Below, piece by piece: positions 1-6,285 of a stretch of DNA of 7,886 nucleotides (its first letter is position 1; each line of letters begins with the position of its first letter). The notes under the pieces are model-generated. The model made no database searches. It was not told the DNA's origin and worked only from the letters and a program-made list of their open reading frames with translations. The DNA comes from Pseudomonadota bacterium (GTDB lineage Bacteria > Pseudomonadota > Gammaproteobacteria > SZUA-229): contig DAOVJH010000057.1 in the NCBI GenBank assembly GCA_030673345.1, positions 1 through 7,886 on the forward strand. Direction: 5' to 3'. A program made the translations under genes and the position numbers.

Positions 1-229
1 AGACCGGCCGACCAGCTGTGTGTTCGGCGACAAACGATCTGACGTCATCTGTCATCCCGGCAATAGAGGTAGCGCTCTTTTCATGATTACGCCGGCCATT
101 TCCGGCAAAATCAAAAAGGATAATCTCATCATCGGGCAGGTATGAACGCAGAACATCAGGGAATTGCTCCCAATGCCTTTGCTCACGGACCAGGCCGCGC
201 AATAAAATAAGGACTCGTTGACCAGACAT
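1..229 (-). CDS. Alpha/beta hydrolase fold protein, N-terminal part (cut by window edge)
   Basis: The reverse strand reads from an ATG at 229 to the left edge without a stop, giving the first 76 residues; the rest lies outside the window. The start reads MSGQRVLILLRGLVREQRHW, followed by an aspartate strand and a turn reading FDFAGNGR. A hydrophobic beta strand, then an RG turn, a basic/aromatic helix start and a D-x-x-G-x-G turn match the first strands of alpha/beta hydrolases. RG stands where many family members have HG near the oxyanion hole. The nucleophile elbow (G-x-S-x-G) and the catalytic Asp and His would lie beyond the edge, so activity and substrate cannot be judged. No strong ribosome binding site precedes the ATG. 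It points away from the GGDEF-EAL gene and shares the AT-rich gap with it. Confidence 0.72.
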   Translation of the reverse strand, partial: MSGQRVLILLRGLVREQRHWEQFPDVLRSYLPDDEIILFDFAGNGRRNHEKSATSIAGMTDDVRSFVAEHTAGRPV

Positions 230-551
230 CTTTAAGCTTCGTAATTATTGAAGTAAATAAACAATTGTTTGTTATACAAAAAGTTGTAAAAATTTATTTT
301 TTTATTAAAAACTTATATTAATCATAGGTATGCAGACAATATTGAATGTAACCTATAAAGGTTTAAGTGCATTACTCTATCTAGAGAAATTCTAACAATT
401 ATTAAATATTAGTCTATTCTTATTTTTCTAGAAGCAATATTTTCCTGACTGTTACGCGCCCAAATGTAAATGAGTTTTTCTGCGTACTTAAATTATTACT
501 GGATGTATAGATTTGTATTAGCTCAAAGGTAAACAATAATTTACATTTAAT
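230..551. other. AT-rich divergent intergenic region
   Basis: These 322 bases separate the start of the leftward hydrolase from the start of the rightward GGDEF-EAL gene, so they should carry both promoters. The region is very AT-rich. It holds a 12-bp palindrome with an adjoining TTGT/ACAA inverted repeat (259-279) and a smaller TTCTAGAA palindrome at 426-433. I see no sigma-70 promoter with two convincing boxes at sensible spacing and no persuasive protein-coding frame. Confidence 0.6.
259..279. repeat. Palindrome plus adjoining inverted repeat, possible operator
   Basis: AAACAATTGTTT (259-270) is a perfect 12-bp palindrome. It overlaps TTGT-TAT-ACAA (269-279), an inverted repeat with a 3-base spacer, and a further TTGT lies just beyond in AAAGTTGTAAAAA. 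Repeated TTGT/ACAA half-sites 30 to 50 bases upstream of the hydrolase start would suit a dimeric regulator. In such AT-rich DNA, chance palindromes are fairly likely, so confidence is low. Confidence 0.25.
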
Positions 552-2636
552 ATGTTTAAAAAATTCTCACAATTAGACTCAGACCTGCTGCGTAAACAGA
601 TCGACCCTCTTTTTGAAGCAACGCGATCTGGCGGACTTGCTAATATTTTTGCCGTCTGGATAGTCTATGGTCTGGTCGTTAATACAAGCCATCAGGATGA
701 GGCCATACTGCTAGGAGTGGCAGTGACTTTCCTCTCGGTTCTTCGCATCCTTATCTCCGATGAATATCTCAGATTCGACACCAAAAAATTAAGAACGTTT
801 CTTGCTGGCCACGTGTTTCTGACATTCGTCATCGGTGTAGCCTGGGGCTGGTTTGCCTTGACGCAGACAGCTCATGAAGATGCCGCTATAAGGAACATGG
901 TATTTTTGATCAATTTCGGAATGATAGCCGGCAGTATCGCAACACTGTCAGTCTGGTTACCCGCCTACGTGGCATATATCGCACCACAATCAGTCTGTAT
1001 CTTTACAGTGTTTTTGGTGCAGGGTGATCGCATCAGCTTCTACATGGCGGCTGCATTTTTTATATTTATCGCAATAATGATTTCGACCAGTCTAAAAGTT
1101 AATCGAAGTCATAAACGTGAGCTGTTGCTCAACCTGAAAAACAATGAGCTGATCGATGACCTTAATAATGAAGTGATGCACAGGACTCGTACCCAGGTAT
1201 TACTGGAAGACAGTAAACGTGGCCTTAAGGAAAAGGTTAAAGAGAGAACGATCGAGCTTGAGATCATCAATGAAAACCTGATCAAAGAGATTACTGATAA
1301 AGAAAAAGCGGAAGAGAGTCTCGAGTACATCGCTTATCACGATGAGTTAACAGACCTGCCGAACAGGAACCTGCTCATCGATCGTATCAGTGATTCGATC
1401 GAAACAGCCCGCAGGAGCAAACAGAAACTCGGCATCCTGTTTCTTGATCTTGACAGGTTTAAAGCGATCAATGATAGCCTCGGGCACAACATCGGCGACA
1501 AGCTGATACAGGAAGTCGCACAACGCCTGCTGCAGACATTACGTAAAGAGGATACCATCTCACGTAATGGCGGTGATGAATTCGTCGTCGTCATCAAACG
1601 GATGAAAAACGGCGATGAAGCGATTCTCATCGCACAGAAACTGATCGAAAGCCTGACAAATATCTTCGAGATCGACTCACACAAGATACATATCGGCGCA
1701 AGCGTCGGTATCAGCGTCTATCCGAATGACGGCGACACGGCTGTCGAGCTGGTCAGAAATGCCGATACCGCGATGTTCAGTGCCAAGAAAAGCGGCGGCA
1801 ACCGTTTTCAGTTTTATGATGAGAGCATGTCGAACAGGCTACGTGAACGCCTGATCCTCGAAAACGAACTGCACACCGCATCAGAAAGAAATGAGTTTTA
1901 TATGGTGTATCAGCCACAGATCAATTGCCTGACCGGTGATACCGTCGGGTTCGAAGCATTGATACGCTGGAAGAACAAGAACCTGGGAATGGTAGGCCCT
2001 GAACAGTTCGTACCGTTGCTCGAAGAGACCGGCTTGATCTATACAGTCGGCAAATGGGTTATCAAAGAAGTTATCAACTTCATACGTTCAGGCCAGACAG
2101 GTAATGCTTGCATCGCTGTAAATCTATCGGCACTGCAATGCGGTGATGTCTATCTCGCCGATTACATAGCAAACGAGATCAAAAACTCCGGTATTAACCC
2201 GGCATGTATCGAATTCGAGATAACCGAATCATTGCTGATCAACGATTTCGAAAAGACAGAAGTATTTTTGAATGAACTGCATAAGTCTGGCTGTTCTATC
2301 GCGCTGGATGATTTCGGTACAGGTTATACTTCGATGAGTTATCTGACACGTCTGCCGATCGATAGTATCAAAGTTGATCAATGCTTCATAAGGGATATCG
2401 ATACAAATTCTACACTGGAAAATATCGTCGGCGCCATCATCAACATGAGCACCAGCCTCGGCCTGAAAAATGTTTTTGAAGGTGTCGAGACCGAAGCAGA
2501 ACTGGAAGTGATCAAGCGGTTAAATGGCGCCATCATCCAGGGTTACCTCTATAGCAAACCACTGGATGTTCACGGTGTGCATAACTGGTTACATGCTGAC
2601 AAGATGATTATCGGCAACCTGCACGTAAAACACTAA
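552..2636 (+). CDS. Membrane-anchored GGDEF-EAL protein (diguanylate cyclase / c-di-GMP phosphodiesterase)
   Basis: The 694-aa protein starts with about six hydrophobic segments (roughly residues 28-43, 51-68, 84-103, 114-134, 137-156, 162-181), an MASE-like sensor I do not recognise by name. A charged helical linker, probably coiled coil, covers about 185-258. The GGDEF domain (about 260-420) begins with DELTDLPNR and has an exact GGDEF at 340-344, with the RxxD inhibitory site at 331-334. The EAL domain (about 435-680) keeps EAL at 468-470, N524, E556 and E559 (EITE), D586-D587 (DDFGTG), K607, E643 and E646 (EGVET) and Q663. Both domains therefore look able to make and to cleave c-di-GMP at the inner membrane. 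No PAS or receiver domain is visible. The ATG at 552 is the only start after an in-frame stop at 537-539 that keeps the sensor whole, but it lacks a clear Shine-Dalgarno. The gene converges on the ketoacyl synthase with a 17-nt gap. Confidence 0.93.
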   Translation: MFKKFSQLDSDLLRKQIDPLFEATRSGGLANIFAVWIVYGLVVNTSHQDEAILLGVAVTFLSVLRILISDEYLRFDTKKLRTFLAGHVFLTFVIGVAWGWFALTQTAHEDAAIRNMVFLINFGMIAGSIATLSVWLPAYVAYIAPQSVCIFTVFLVQGDRISFYMAAAFFIFIAIMISTSLKVNRSHKRELLLNLKNNELIDDLNNEVMHRTRTQVLLEDSKRGLKEKVKERTIELEIINENLIKEITDKEKAEESLEYIAYHDELTDLPNRNLLIDRISDSIETARRSKQKLGILFLDLDRFKAINDSLGHNIGDKLIQEVAQRLLQTLRKEDTISRNGGDEFVVVIKRMKNGDEAILIAQKLIESLTNIFEIDSHKIHIGASVGISVYPNDGDTAVELVRNADTAMFSAKKSGGNRFQFYDESMSNRLRERLILENELHTASERNEFYMVYQPQINCLTGDTVGFEALIRWKNKNLGMVGPEQFVPLLEETGLIYTVGKWVIKEVINFIRSGQTGNACIAVNLSALQCGDVYLADYIANEIKNSGINPACIEFEITESLLINDFEKTEVFLNELHKSGCSIALDDFGTGYTSMSYLTRLPIDSIKVDQCFIRDIDTNSTLENIVGAIINMSTSLGLKNVFEGVETEAELEVIKRLNGAIIQGYLYSKPLDVHGVHNWLHADKMIIGNLHVKH

Positions 2637-2653
2637 ACGTGCCCTCAAGTGAT

Positions 2654-3859
2654 TCATGGGTATGACTTTACTACCAGCACCGCATTAAGCCCGCCAAAAG
2701 CAAATGAATTCGACATCGCTACCTCGACCTGTTGCTGGCGTGGTTCATTCGCAACATAATCAAGATCACAGCCTTCACCTGCTTCCGTAAAATTGACTGT
2801 CGGCGGGATGATATTGTGATGTAGCGCCAGTACCGTGCCGACTAGCTCCATCGCACTCGAAGCGCCTAAAGTATGGCCATGCATCGATTTGGTCGAAGAT
2901 ACTGCGATATCCTCAGCATGTTCAGCAAAGACCTGGTGTAGCGCCTGTGTCTCGGCAAGGTCATTCGCCAGTGTGCCTGTTCCATGCGCGTTGACATAAT
3001 CAACATCCTCAGCAGTAACACTGGCATTCTGCAGCGCGCCTCTCATGGCTTTTGCAATGCTGTCTACATCCGGGCGTGTTATATGCCCGGCATCTGATGA
3101 CATGCTATAACCGGCCAGTTCCGCATAGATACGTGCGCCGCGTCTGTTTGCGTGTTCTTCTGATTCGAGTACCAATATACCAGCACCCTCACCCAGGCTC
3201 ATGCCCTTGCGGTCTTTACTGAAAGGACGACAGACCTCATCAGATACCACTCGCATCGCTTCCCAGGCTTTTAACAGAACATAAGGAAATGGTGCATCGG
3301 TACCGCCGACCAGAGCGATATCAACCAGACCCTGCTGGATCATCATGCAACCCTGGATGATCGCATGTGCACCAGATGCGCATGCACTTGAGACAGAGAA
3401 GACCGGACCGTGTATACCGAGGCGTGAACTCACACTGCTGGCAACGGCACTGTGCATACCTTTAGGTATCGCTAATGGGTGTACACGCGGATTCTTACTC
3501 GTATGAATTTTTTTGTAGACTTCTTCGTCTGTATTTTTACTGCCTGCTGCATTACCGATGATCACGGCTGCATCCTGTAAAGCCTCATCGCTTACAAACT
3601 CAGCATCGGTAGCAGCTTGCTCGGCAGCGAGTATGGAGAGTTGAGAGAACCGGTCTAGCAGCGGCAGCTCTTCGGTTGAAAAGAGTTCGTTTTCATCATA
3701 CTCGGGCAGGGTTGCACCGAGCGATATCTTAAGATTATCCTGTTGTGGCAGAGGTTTGATGGCGCATCGGCCATGACTGATACCCTGCCAGAAATCATCC
3801 GTGGTCAAGCCGAAACCAGATACTACGCCAAGGCCAGTTATCACTACACGACGACTCAT
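2654..3859 (-). CDS. Beta-ketoacyl-ACP synthase, FabF/KAS II type
   Basis: The 401-aa protein, close to the usual KAS II length, condenses an acyl chain with malonyl-ACP to give 3-ketoacyl-ACP. It opens with RRVVITGLGVVSGFG, typical of the thiolase fold. The Cys-His-His set is visible: C160 in SSACASGAH, H292 in NAHGTGT and H329 in KSMHGHTLGA, with the conserved lysine K324. The C-terminal SFAFGGLNAVLV corresponds to the FabF NSFGFGG loop. It lies 20 nt downstream of the ACP gene on the same strand and is almost certainly co-transcribed with it. A KAS with its own ACP beside a DSF synthase suggests a specialised acyl chain rather than housekeeping FabF, but that is inference. No ketoreductase, dehydratase or malonyltransferase is nearby, so FabG, FabZ and FabD would be borrowed. 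The upstream ribosome site is weak. Confidence 0.92.
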   Translation of the reverse strand: MSRRVVITGLGVVSGFGLTTDDFWQGISHGRCAIKPLPQQDNLKISLGATLPEYDENELFSTEELPLLDRFSQLSILAAEQAATDAEFVSDEALQDAAVIIGNAAGSKNTDEEVYKKIHTSKNPRVHPLAIPKGMHSAVASSVSSRLGIHGPVFSVSSACASGAHAIIQGCMMIQQGLVDIALVGGTDAPFPYVLLKAWEAMRVVSDEVCRPFSKDRKGMSLGEGAGILVLESEEHANRRGARIYAELAGYSMSSDAGHITRPDVDSIAKAMRGALQNASVTAEDVDYVNAHGTGTLANDLAETQALHQVFAEHAEDIAVSSTKSMHGHTLGASSAMELVGTVLALHHNIIPPTVNFTEAGEGCDLDYVANEPRQQQVEVAMSNSFAFGGLNAVLVVKSYP

Positions 3860-3879
3860 TATAGGCTCATTTTTCTCTT

Positions 3880-4107
3880 CTAGTGTTGAACACCTTCTAA
3901 CCTGACCACGATGTCATTTACCGTGACGATGGAGGGTATAAGGTCATTGGGTATTTCGATATCAAAAGCTTCCTCAAGTTCAAATAAAACTGTCAGTGCT
4001 TTCAAAGAATCGATGCCTAATGATCTGAGCTCGGTATCGGGCAGGACATCTTCTGCTCGGCAGTGTACGGTCTTAACGATTACTTCTACAACGTTTTCTA
4101 ATATCAT
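3880..4107 (-). CDS. Acyl carrier protein (dedicated, stand-alone)
   Basis: This 75-aa acidic protein has the length and four-helix pattern of type II ACPs. The phosphopantetheine site is Ser34 in the motif LGIDSLKAL (DSL at 33-35), followed by an acidic helix reading ELEEAFDIEIP as in canonical ACP helix II. It should carry acyl chains as thioesters after activation by a phosphopantetheinyl transferase encoded elsewhere. The genes around it (KAS downstream by 20 nt, DSF synthase divergent) point to secondary fatty-acid synthesis; housekeeping acpP normally sits between fabG and fabF. The ATG at 4107 has no clear Shine-Dalgarno and is preceded by an ATT repeat. The plus-strand reading frame over this gene is a shadow. 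Confidence 0.93.
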   Translation of the reverse strand: MILENVVEVIVKTVHCRAEDVLPDTELRSLGIDSLKALTVLFELEEAFDIEIPNDLIPSIVTVNDIVVRLEGVQH

Positions 4108-4152
4108 AATTATTATTATTCAGAGAATGGTTACATAACAACGTATAACCTA

Positions 4153-4308
4153 TCAACTAAGCAACACGCAAGATTGTGTCTCGCCTGCTCCTTTAGCATC
4201 CATGGCGGTTATTCCCTCGCTACAAAGCAAATAAACTAATACAGCAAGTACTACATAGAACAGCACAATAATACTAACCTGAGAATTATTGTCCATGTTT
4301 TTTGTCAT
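4153..4308 (-). CDS. Unrecognised 51-aa single-span membrane mini-protein
   Basis: A 51-codon frame begins at ATG 4308 and ends with TGA at 4153-4155, 45 nt before the ACP gene on the same strand. The product starts with a polar segment (MTKNMDNNSQ), then a clean hydrophobic stretch at about residues 11-29 (VSIIVLFYVVLAVLVYLLC), then a short polar tail containing a Cys and ending VLLS. That is the shape of a small single-pass membrane protein. An in-frame stop lies four codons upstream, so it is not a fragment of something longer. I recognise no family. Against it: neither the first ATG nor the in-frame ATG at codon 5 has a good Shine-Dalgarno, and it occupies a stretch that could be leader. 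If real it would be the first gene of the ACP-KAS transcript. Confidence 0.45.
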   Translation of the reverse strand: MTKNMDNNSQVSIIVLFYVVLAVLVYLLCSEGITAMDAKGAGETQSCVLLS

Positions 4309-4421
4309 ATAATTCAGTTAGATTCGTTATATTATTAAAAAAATATTTAATTTGATGTTTTAAATAAAAGTTGTCATTATTACAGGTTAAATCATGTCAG
4401 TTTTATAAAAAGGGTAAAACG
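4309..4421. promoter_or_regulatory. AT-rich divergent control region between the ACP/KAS set and the DSF synthase
   Basis: The ACP and DSF synthase starts are 314 bases apart; 4153-4308 of that can be the mini-protein, leaving this very AT-rich segment to hold promoters for both directions. TTGTCA-like -35 candidates occur on the plus strand at 4302-4307 and 4371-4376, and TATATT (4328-4333) and TATAAA (4404-4409) are -10-like, but none pair with 16 to 18-nt spacing. On the minus strand TATAAC can be read near 4325-4330 without a good -35. The arrangement suits shared control of the two transcripts; no specific operator is recognised. Confidence 0.4.
4410..4414 (+). promoter_or_regulatory. 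Ribosome binding site that fixes the DSF synthase start
   Basis: AAGGG lies 7 nt before the ATG at 4422. It supports that ATG over the in-frame TTG at 4371, which would add 17 residues and has no comparable site. Confidence 0.6.
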
Positions 4422-5474
4422 ATGAAGATTGAGCATGAAAAAGCTGCCAGAGAGCAGAAAAAGGGATTACACAAAGGTAAAACCATTTCAAATACTCAAA
4501 CTGAATATAGCCAGTTCTCTACACGGTATGACTCAGATACCAGCGCTATCTGGTGCTGGATGCGGCCAGAACCACGTCCCTGCCTGAATACCACATTGAT
4601 CGATGAGCTCGAACAGCTACAGAACCAGCTCACGACTACTTACAAGACACAGCACCCTGATTCGATCTGGCCATTTCGCCATCTCATCCTGGCATCAAAA
4701 ATACCGGGCATCTACAACCTGGGTGGCGATCTGGCGTTATTTCAAAAATGCATCGTAGCGAAAGAAGATAAAAAGCTGCGCGATTACGCCCATAAGTGCA
4801 TCAGGTTGCTGCACCGCAATATCGATAATCTCGATCTGCCGATCACGACTGTTTCACTGGTACAGGGTCAGGCGCTAGGCGGTGGATTTGAAACCGCACT
4901 GTCGTGCGACGTCATCATCGCCGAACGCAGTTCACAGATGGGTTTCCCGGAGATATTGTTCAACCTGTTTCCCGGAATGGGCGCTTATAACCTGCTCACA
5001 CGCAGGATAGGTTCTGCGCTCGCAGAACGCATCATCCTCAGCGGCCGCACCTATACTGCCGTCGAACTCTACGATATGGGTGTAATCGATGTGCTGGCTG
5101 AAGATGGCCAGGGTGTGCAGGCGACTGAAGATTATCTGCACAGCCATAACCAGTCACACAATACCATCCGTTCGATCAAGAAGATCAGGCAGATCGTTCA
5201 TCCGATAACACTGAAGAACCTGTATGACATCGTCGACATATGGGTTGAGGCAGCCATGGATCTGAGTTTAAAAGACCTGTCAAAGATGGAGCGCCTGCTA
5301 CACCTGCAGAGAGAGACGAAAGACAGTAAGACCATCACTGAACAGAATGATGTGTTAACAACGCGCCGTGCTGACTGGCGAAAGATCAAGGATGTGAGTT
5401 TCCCGCTGGTGACCCACCTGGGTGAAAATGTATCAAGCAACCGGCGAAAAAATGATGGCAGGAGACGAAGTTAA
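4422..5474 (+). CDS. rpfF: RpfF-family DSF synthase (crotonase fold)
   Basis: The 350-aa crotonase-fold enzyme matches RpfF, which dehydrates 3-hydroxyacyl-ACP to cis-2-enoyl-ACP and then hydrolyses the thioester, releasing a diffusible signal factor fatty acid. The oxyanion-hole region reads YNLGGDLALF (98-107). ALGGGFE ends in E157, and MGFPEILFNLFPGMGAY carries E177, exactly 20 residues later, matching the E141/E161 pair of Xanthomonas RpfF. IWVEAAMDLSLKDLSKMERL also resembles the RpfF C-terminal helix. Ordinary enoyl-CoA hydratases lack this FPGMGAY segment. Compared with the roughly 289-aa Xanthomonas protein it has a basic N-terminal extension of about 16 residues and a tail of about 50 residues after position 298, ending NRRKNDGRRRS. 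The ATG at 4422 is chosen for its AAGGG site. It diverges from ACP/KAS and precedes the acyltransferase by 43 nt. No rpfC, rpfG or rpfB lies in the window. Confidence 0.9.
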   Translation: MKIEHEKAAREQKKGLHKGKTISNTQTEYSQFSTRYDSDTSAIWCWMRPEPRPCLNTTLIDELEQLQNQLTTTYKTQHPDSIWPFRHLILASKIPGIYNLGGDLALFQKCIVAKEDKKLRDYAHKCIRLLHRNIDNLDLPITTVSLVQGQALGGGFETALSCDVIIAERSSQMGFPEILFNLFPGMGAYNLLTRRIGSALAERIILSGRTYTAVELYDMGVIDVLAEDGQGVQATEDYLHSHNQSHNTIRSIKKIRQIVHPITLKNLYDIVDIWVEAAMDLSLKDLSKMERLLHLQRETKDSKTITEQNDVLTTRRADWRKIKDVSFPLVTHLGENVSSNRRKNDGRRRS

Positions 5475-5506
5475 AAAAGTCCGCTATCTTTAGAGTATGA
5501 CTGATC

Positions 5507-5510
5507 AGGA
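5507..5510 (+). promoter_or_regulatory. Ribosome binding site favouring the inner start of the acyltransferase
   Basis: AGGA is followed by 7 nt and then ATG at 5518. The upstream in-frame ATG at 5497 has only AGAG three bases before it, too close to serve well, so the inner ATG is preferred. Confidence 0.5.
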
Positions 5511-5517
5511 TGCACCA

Positions 5518-6270
5518 ATGCTTAAATTTATAAAGAACCTGTTCGCGTTACCTGTTATATGGTTGTTTCTTATATTCCTGAGCATTATCCTTTATGTGTT
5601 GTCACACATGCCACGAGCCTTATCCGGGCGTTATTATCACTCTCTATCCCGTTTCTGGTGCGGGATATTCGTACGCGCATTAGATGTTGATCTGCGGCTT
5701 GTAAACAAGAACAAACGGCCATTACCTGAACAGTACATCCTGATAGCCAACCACCCTTCTGCGCTCGAAGATTTCGCCGTACCTGCCCTGTTCGATATCT
5801 ACCCGCTGGCGAAAGCCGGTGTGCGTGACTGGTTCATCCTCGGGCGTATCAGTGATTATGCCGGAACCATCTATGTCGAACGCGGCAGTGCAAACTCGCG
5901 GCACGTGGCAAAACAGGCGTTATCAGAAGCAGTCCAGTCAGGAAAAAACATCGTGATCTTTCCCGAAGGCGGCTGTAAAGGCTCACGTATCTTTGACAAG
6001 TTTCAAGCTGGCGCCTTTGATATCTCGCTACAGACCGGCATACCCATACTGCCTGTATTTCTGCAATACATCGACCAGGAAACTTTTGAATGGACCGGTC
6101 AGAGCCTGGTAAAAAAACTTTGGCAGATATTTCTGACCGACGATAATGTCGTTAACTATTATGTACACGACGCCATATTGCCGGAAGACTTCAGTGATAA
6201 GGAAAGTTATACAGAACATGTGCATTCAAAATACCTGGAATGGCAGAAAGAATACCTGGATATACTGTGA
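5518..6270 (+). CDS. PlsC-type lysophospholipid (1-acylglycerol-3-phosphate-like) acyltransferase
   Basis: The 250-aa protein (257 aa if started at 5497) has an N-terminal membrane anchor at about residues 9-30 and the blocks of the PlsC/LPLAT family, which move an acyl chain from acyl-ACP or acyl-CoA to a hydroxyl, usually on a lysophospholipid. Block I reads ANHPSALEDF with H79. Canonical H-x4-D would put Asp at position 84, but here 84 is Glu and the Asp is 85. Block II is TIYVERGS, block III FPEGGCKGS (148-156) and block IV GIPILPVF. The acceptor is unknown. It follows the DSF synthase on the same strand by 43 nt and is likely in one operon with it, which suggests use of, or competition for, the same acyl-ACP pool. 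It converges on the DUF2279-like gene with a 15-nt gap and no evident terminator hairpin. Confidence 0.88.
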   Translation: MLKFIKNLFALPVIWLFLIFLSIILYVLSHMPRALSGRYYHSLSRFWCGIFVRALDVDLRLVNKNKRPLPEQYILIANHPSALEDFAVPALFDIYPLAKAGVRDWFILGRISDYAGTIYVERGSANSRHVAKQALSEAVQSGKNIVIFPEGGCKGSRIFDKFQAGAFDISLQTGIPILPVFLQYIDQETFEWTGQSLVKKLWQIFLTDDNVVNYYVHDAILPEDFSDKESYTEHVHSKYLEWQKEYLDIL

Positions 6271-6285
6271 CACTGCTTGCCTGCT

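Noticed and set aside
330..395. 21-aa plus-strand open frame in the left gap
   Set aside because: Too short, no properly spaced ribosome site and no recognisable feature.
552..2636. RpfR orthologue
   Set aside because: RpfR has a cytoplasmic N-terminal RpfF-interaction region and a PAS domain before GGDEF-EAL; here the N-terminus is six membrane spans and a helical linker.
2637..2653. Terminator between the convergent GGDEF-EAL and KAS genes
   Set aside because: Only a weak GCCC/GGGT pairing with a long loop and no T run on either strand.
3911..4138. 75-codon plus-strand frame opposite the ACP gene
   Set aside because: It lies almost entirely over the recognisable ACP on the other strand and its Ser/Thr-rich product looks like a shadow translation.
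4394..4408. Four-codon mini-ORF (ATG TCA GTT TTA TAA) in the leader of the DSF synthase
   Set aside because: No ribosome site and chance occurrence is likely; nothing suggests a leader peptide.
4371..4421. TTG start giving the DSF synthase 17 further residues
   Set aside because: The ATG at 4422 has AAGGG at 7-nt spacing; the TTG has no comparable site, and the added residues match nothing in RpfF.
4422..5474. Ordinary enoyl-CoA hydratase (beta-oxidation) instead of a DSF synthase
   Set aside because: The GFPEILFNLFPGMGAY segment, the NLGGDLALF loop, the 20-residue spacing of the two glutamates and the C-terminal helix are characteristic of RpfF.
5497..5517. Upstream ATG start of the acyltransferase
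   Set aside because: AGAG sits only three bases before it, while the inner ATG at 5518 has AGGA at 7 nt. It remains possible and would add seven residues.
6271..6285. Terminator between the convergent acyltransferase and DUF2279-like genes
   Set aside because: The 15-nt gap holds no hairpin with a following T run.
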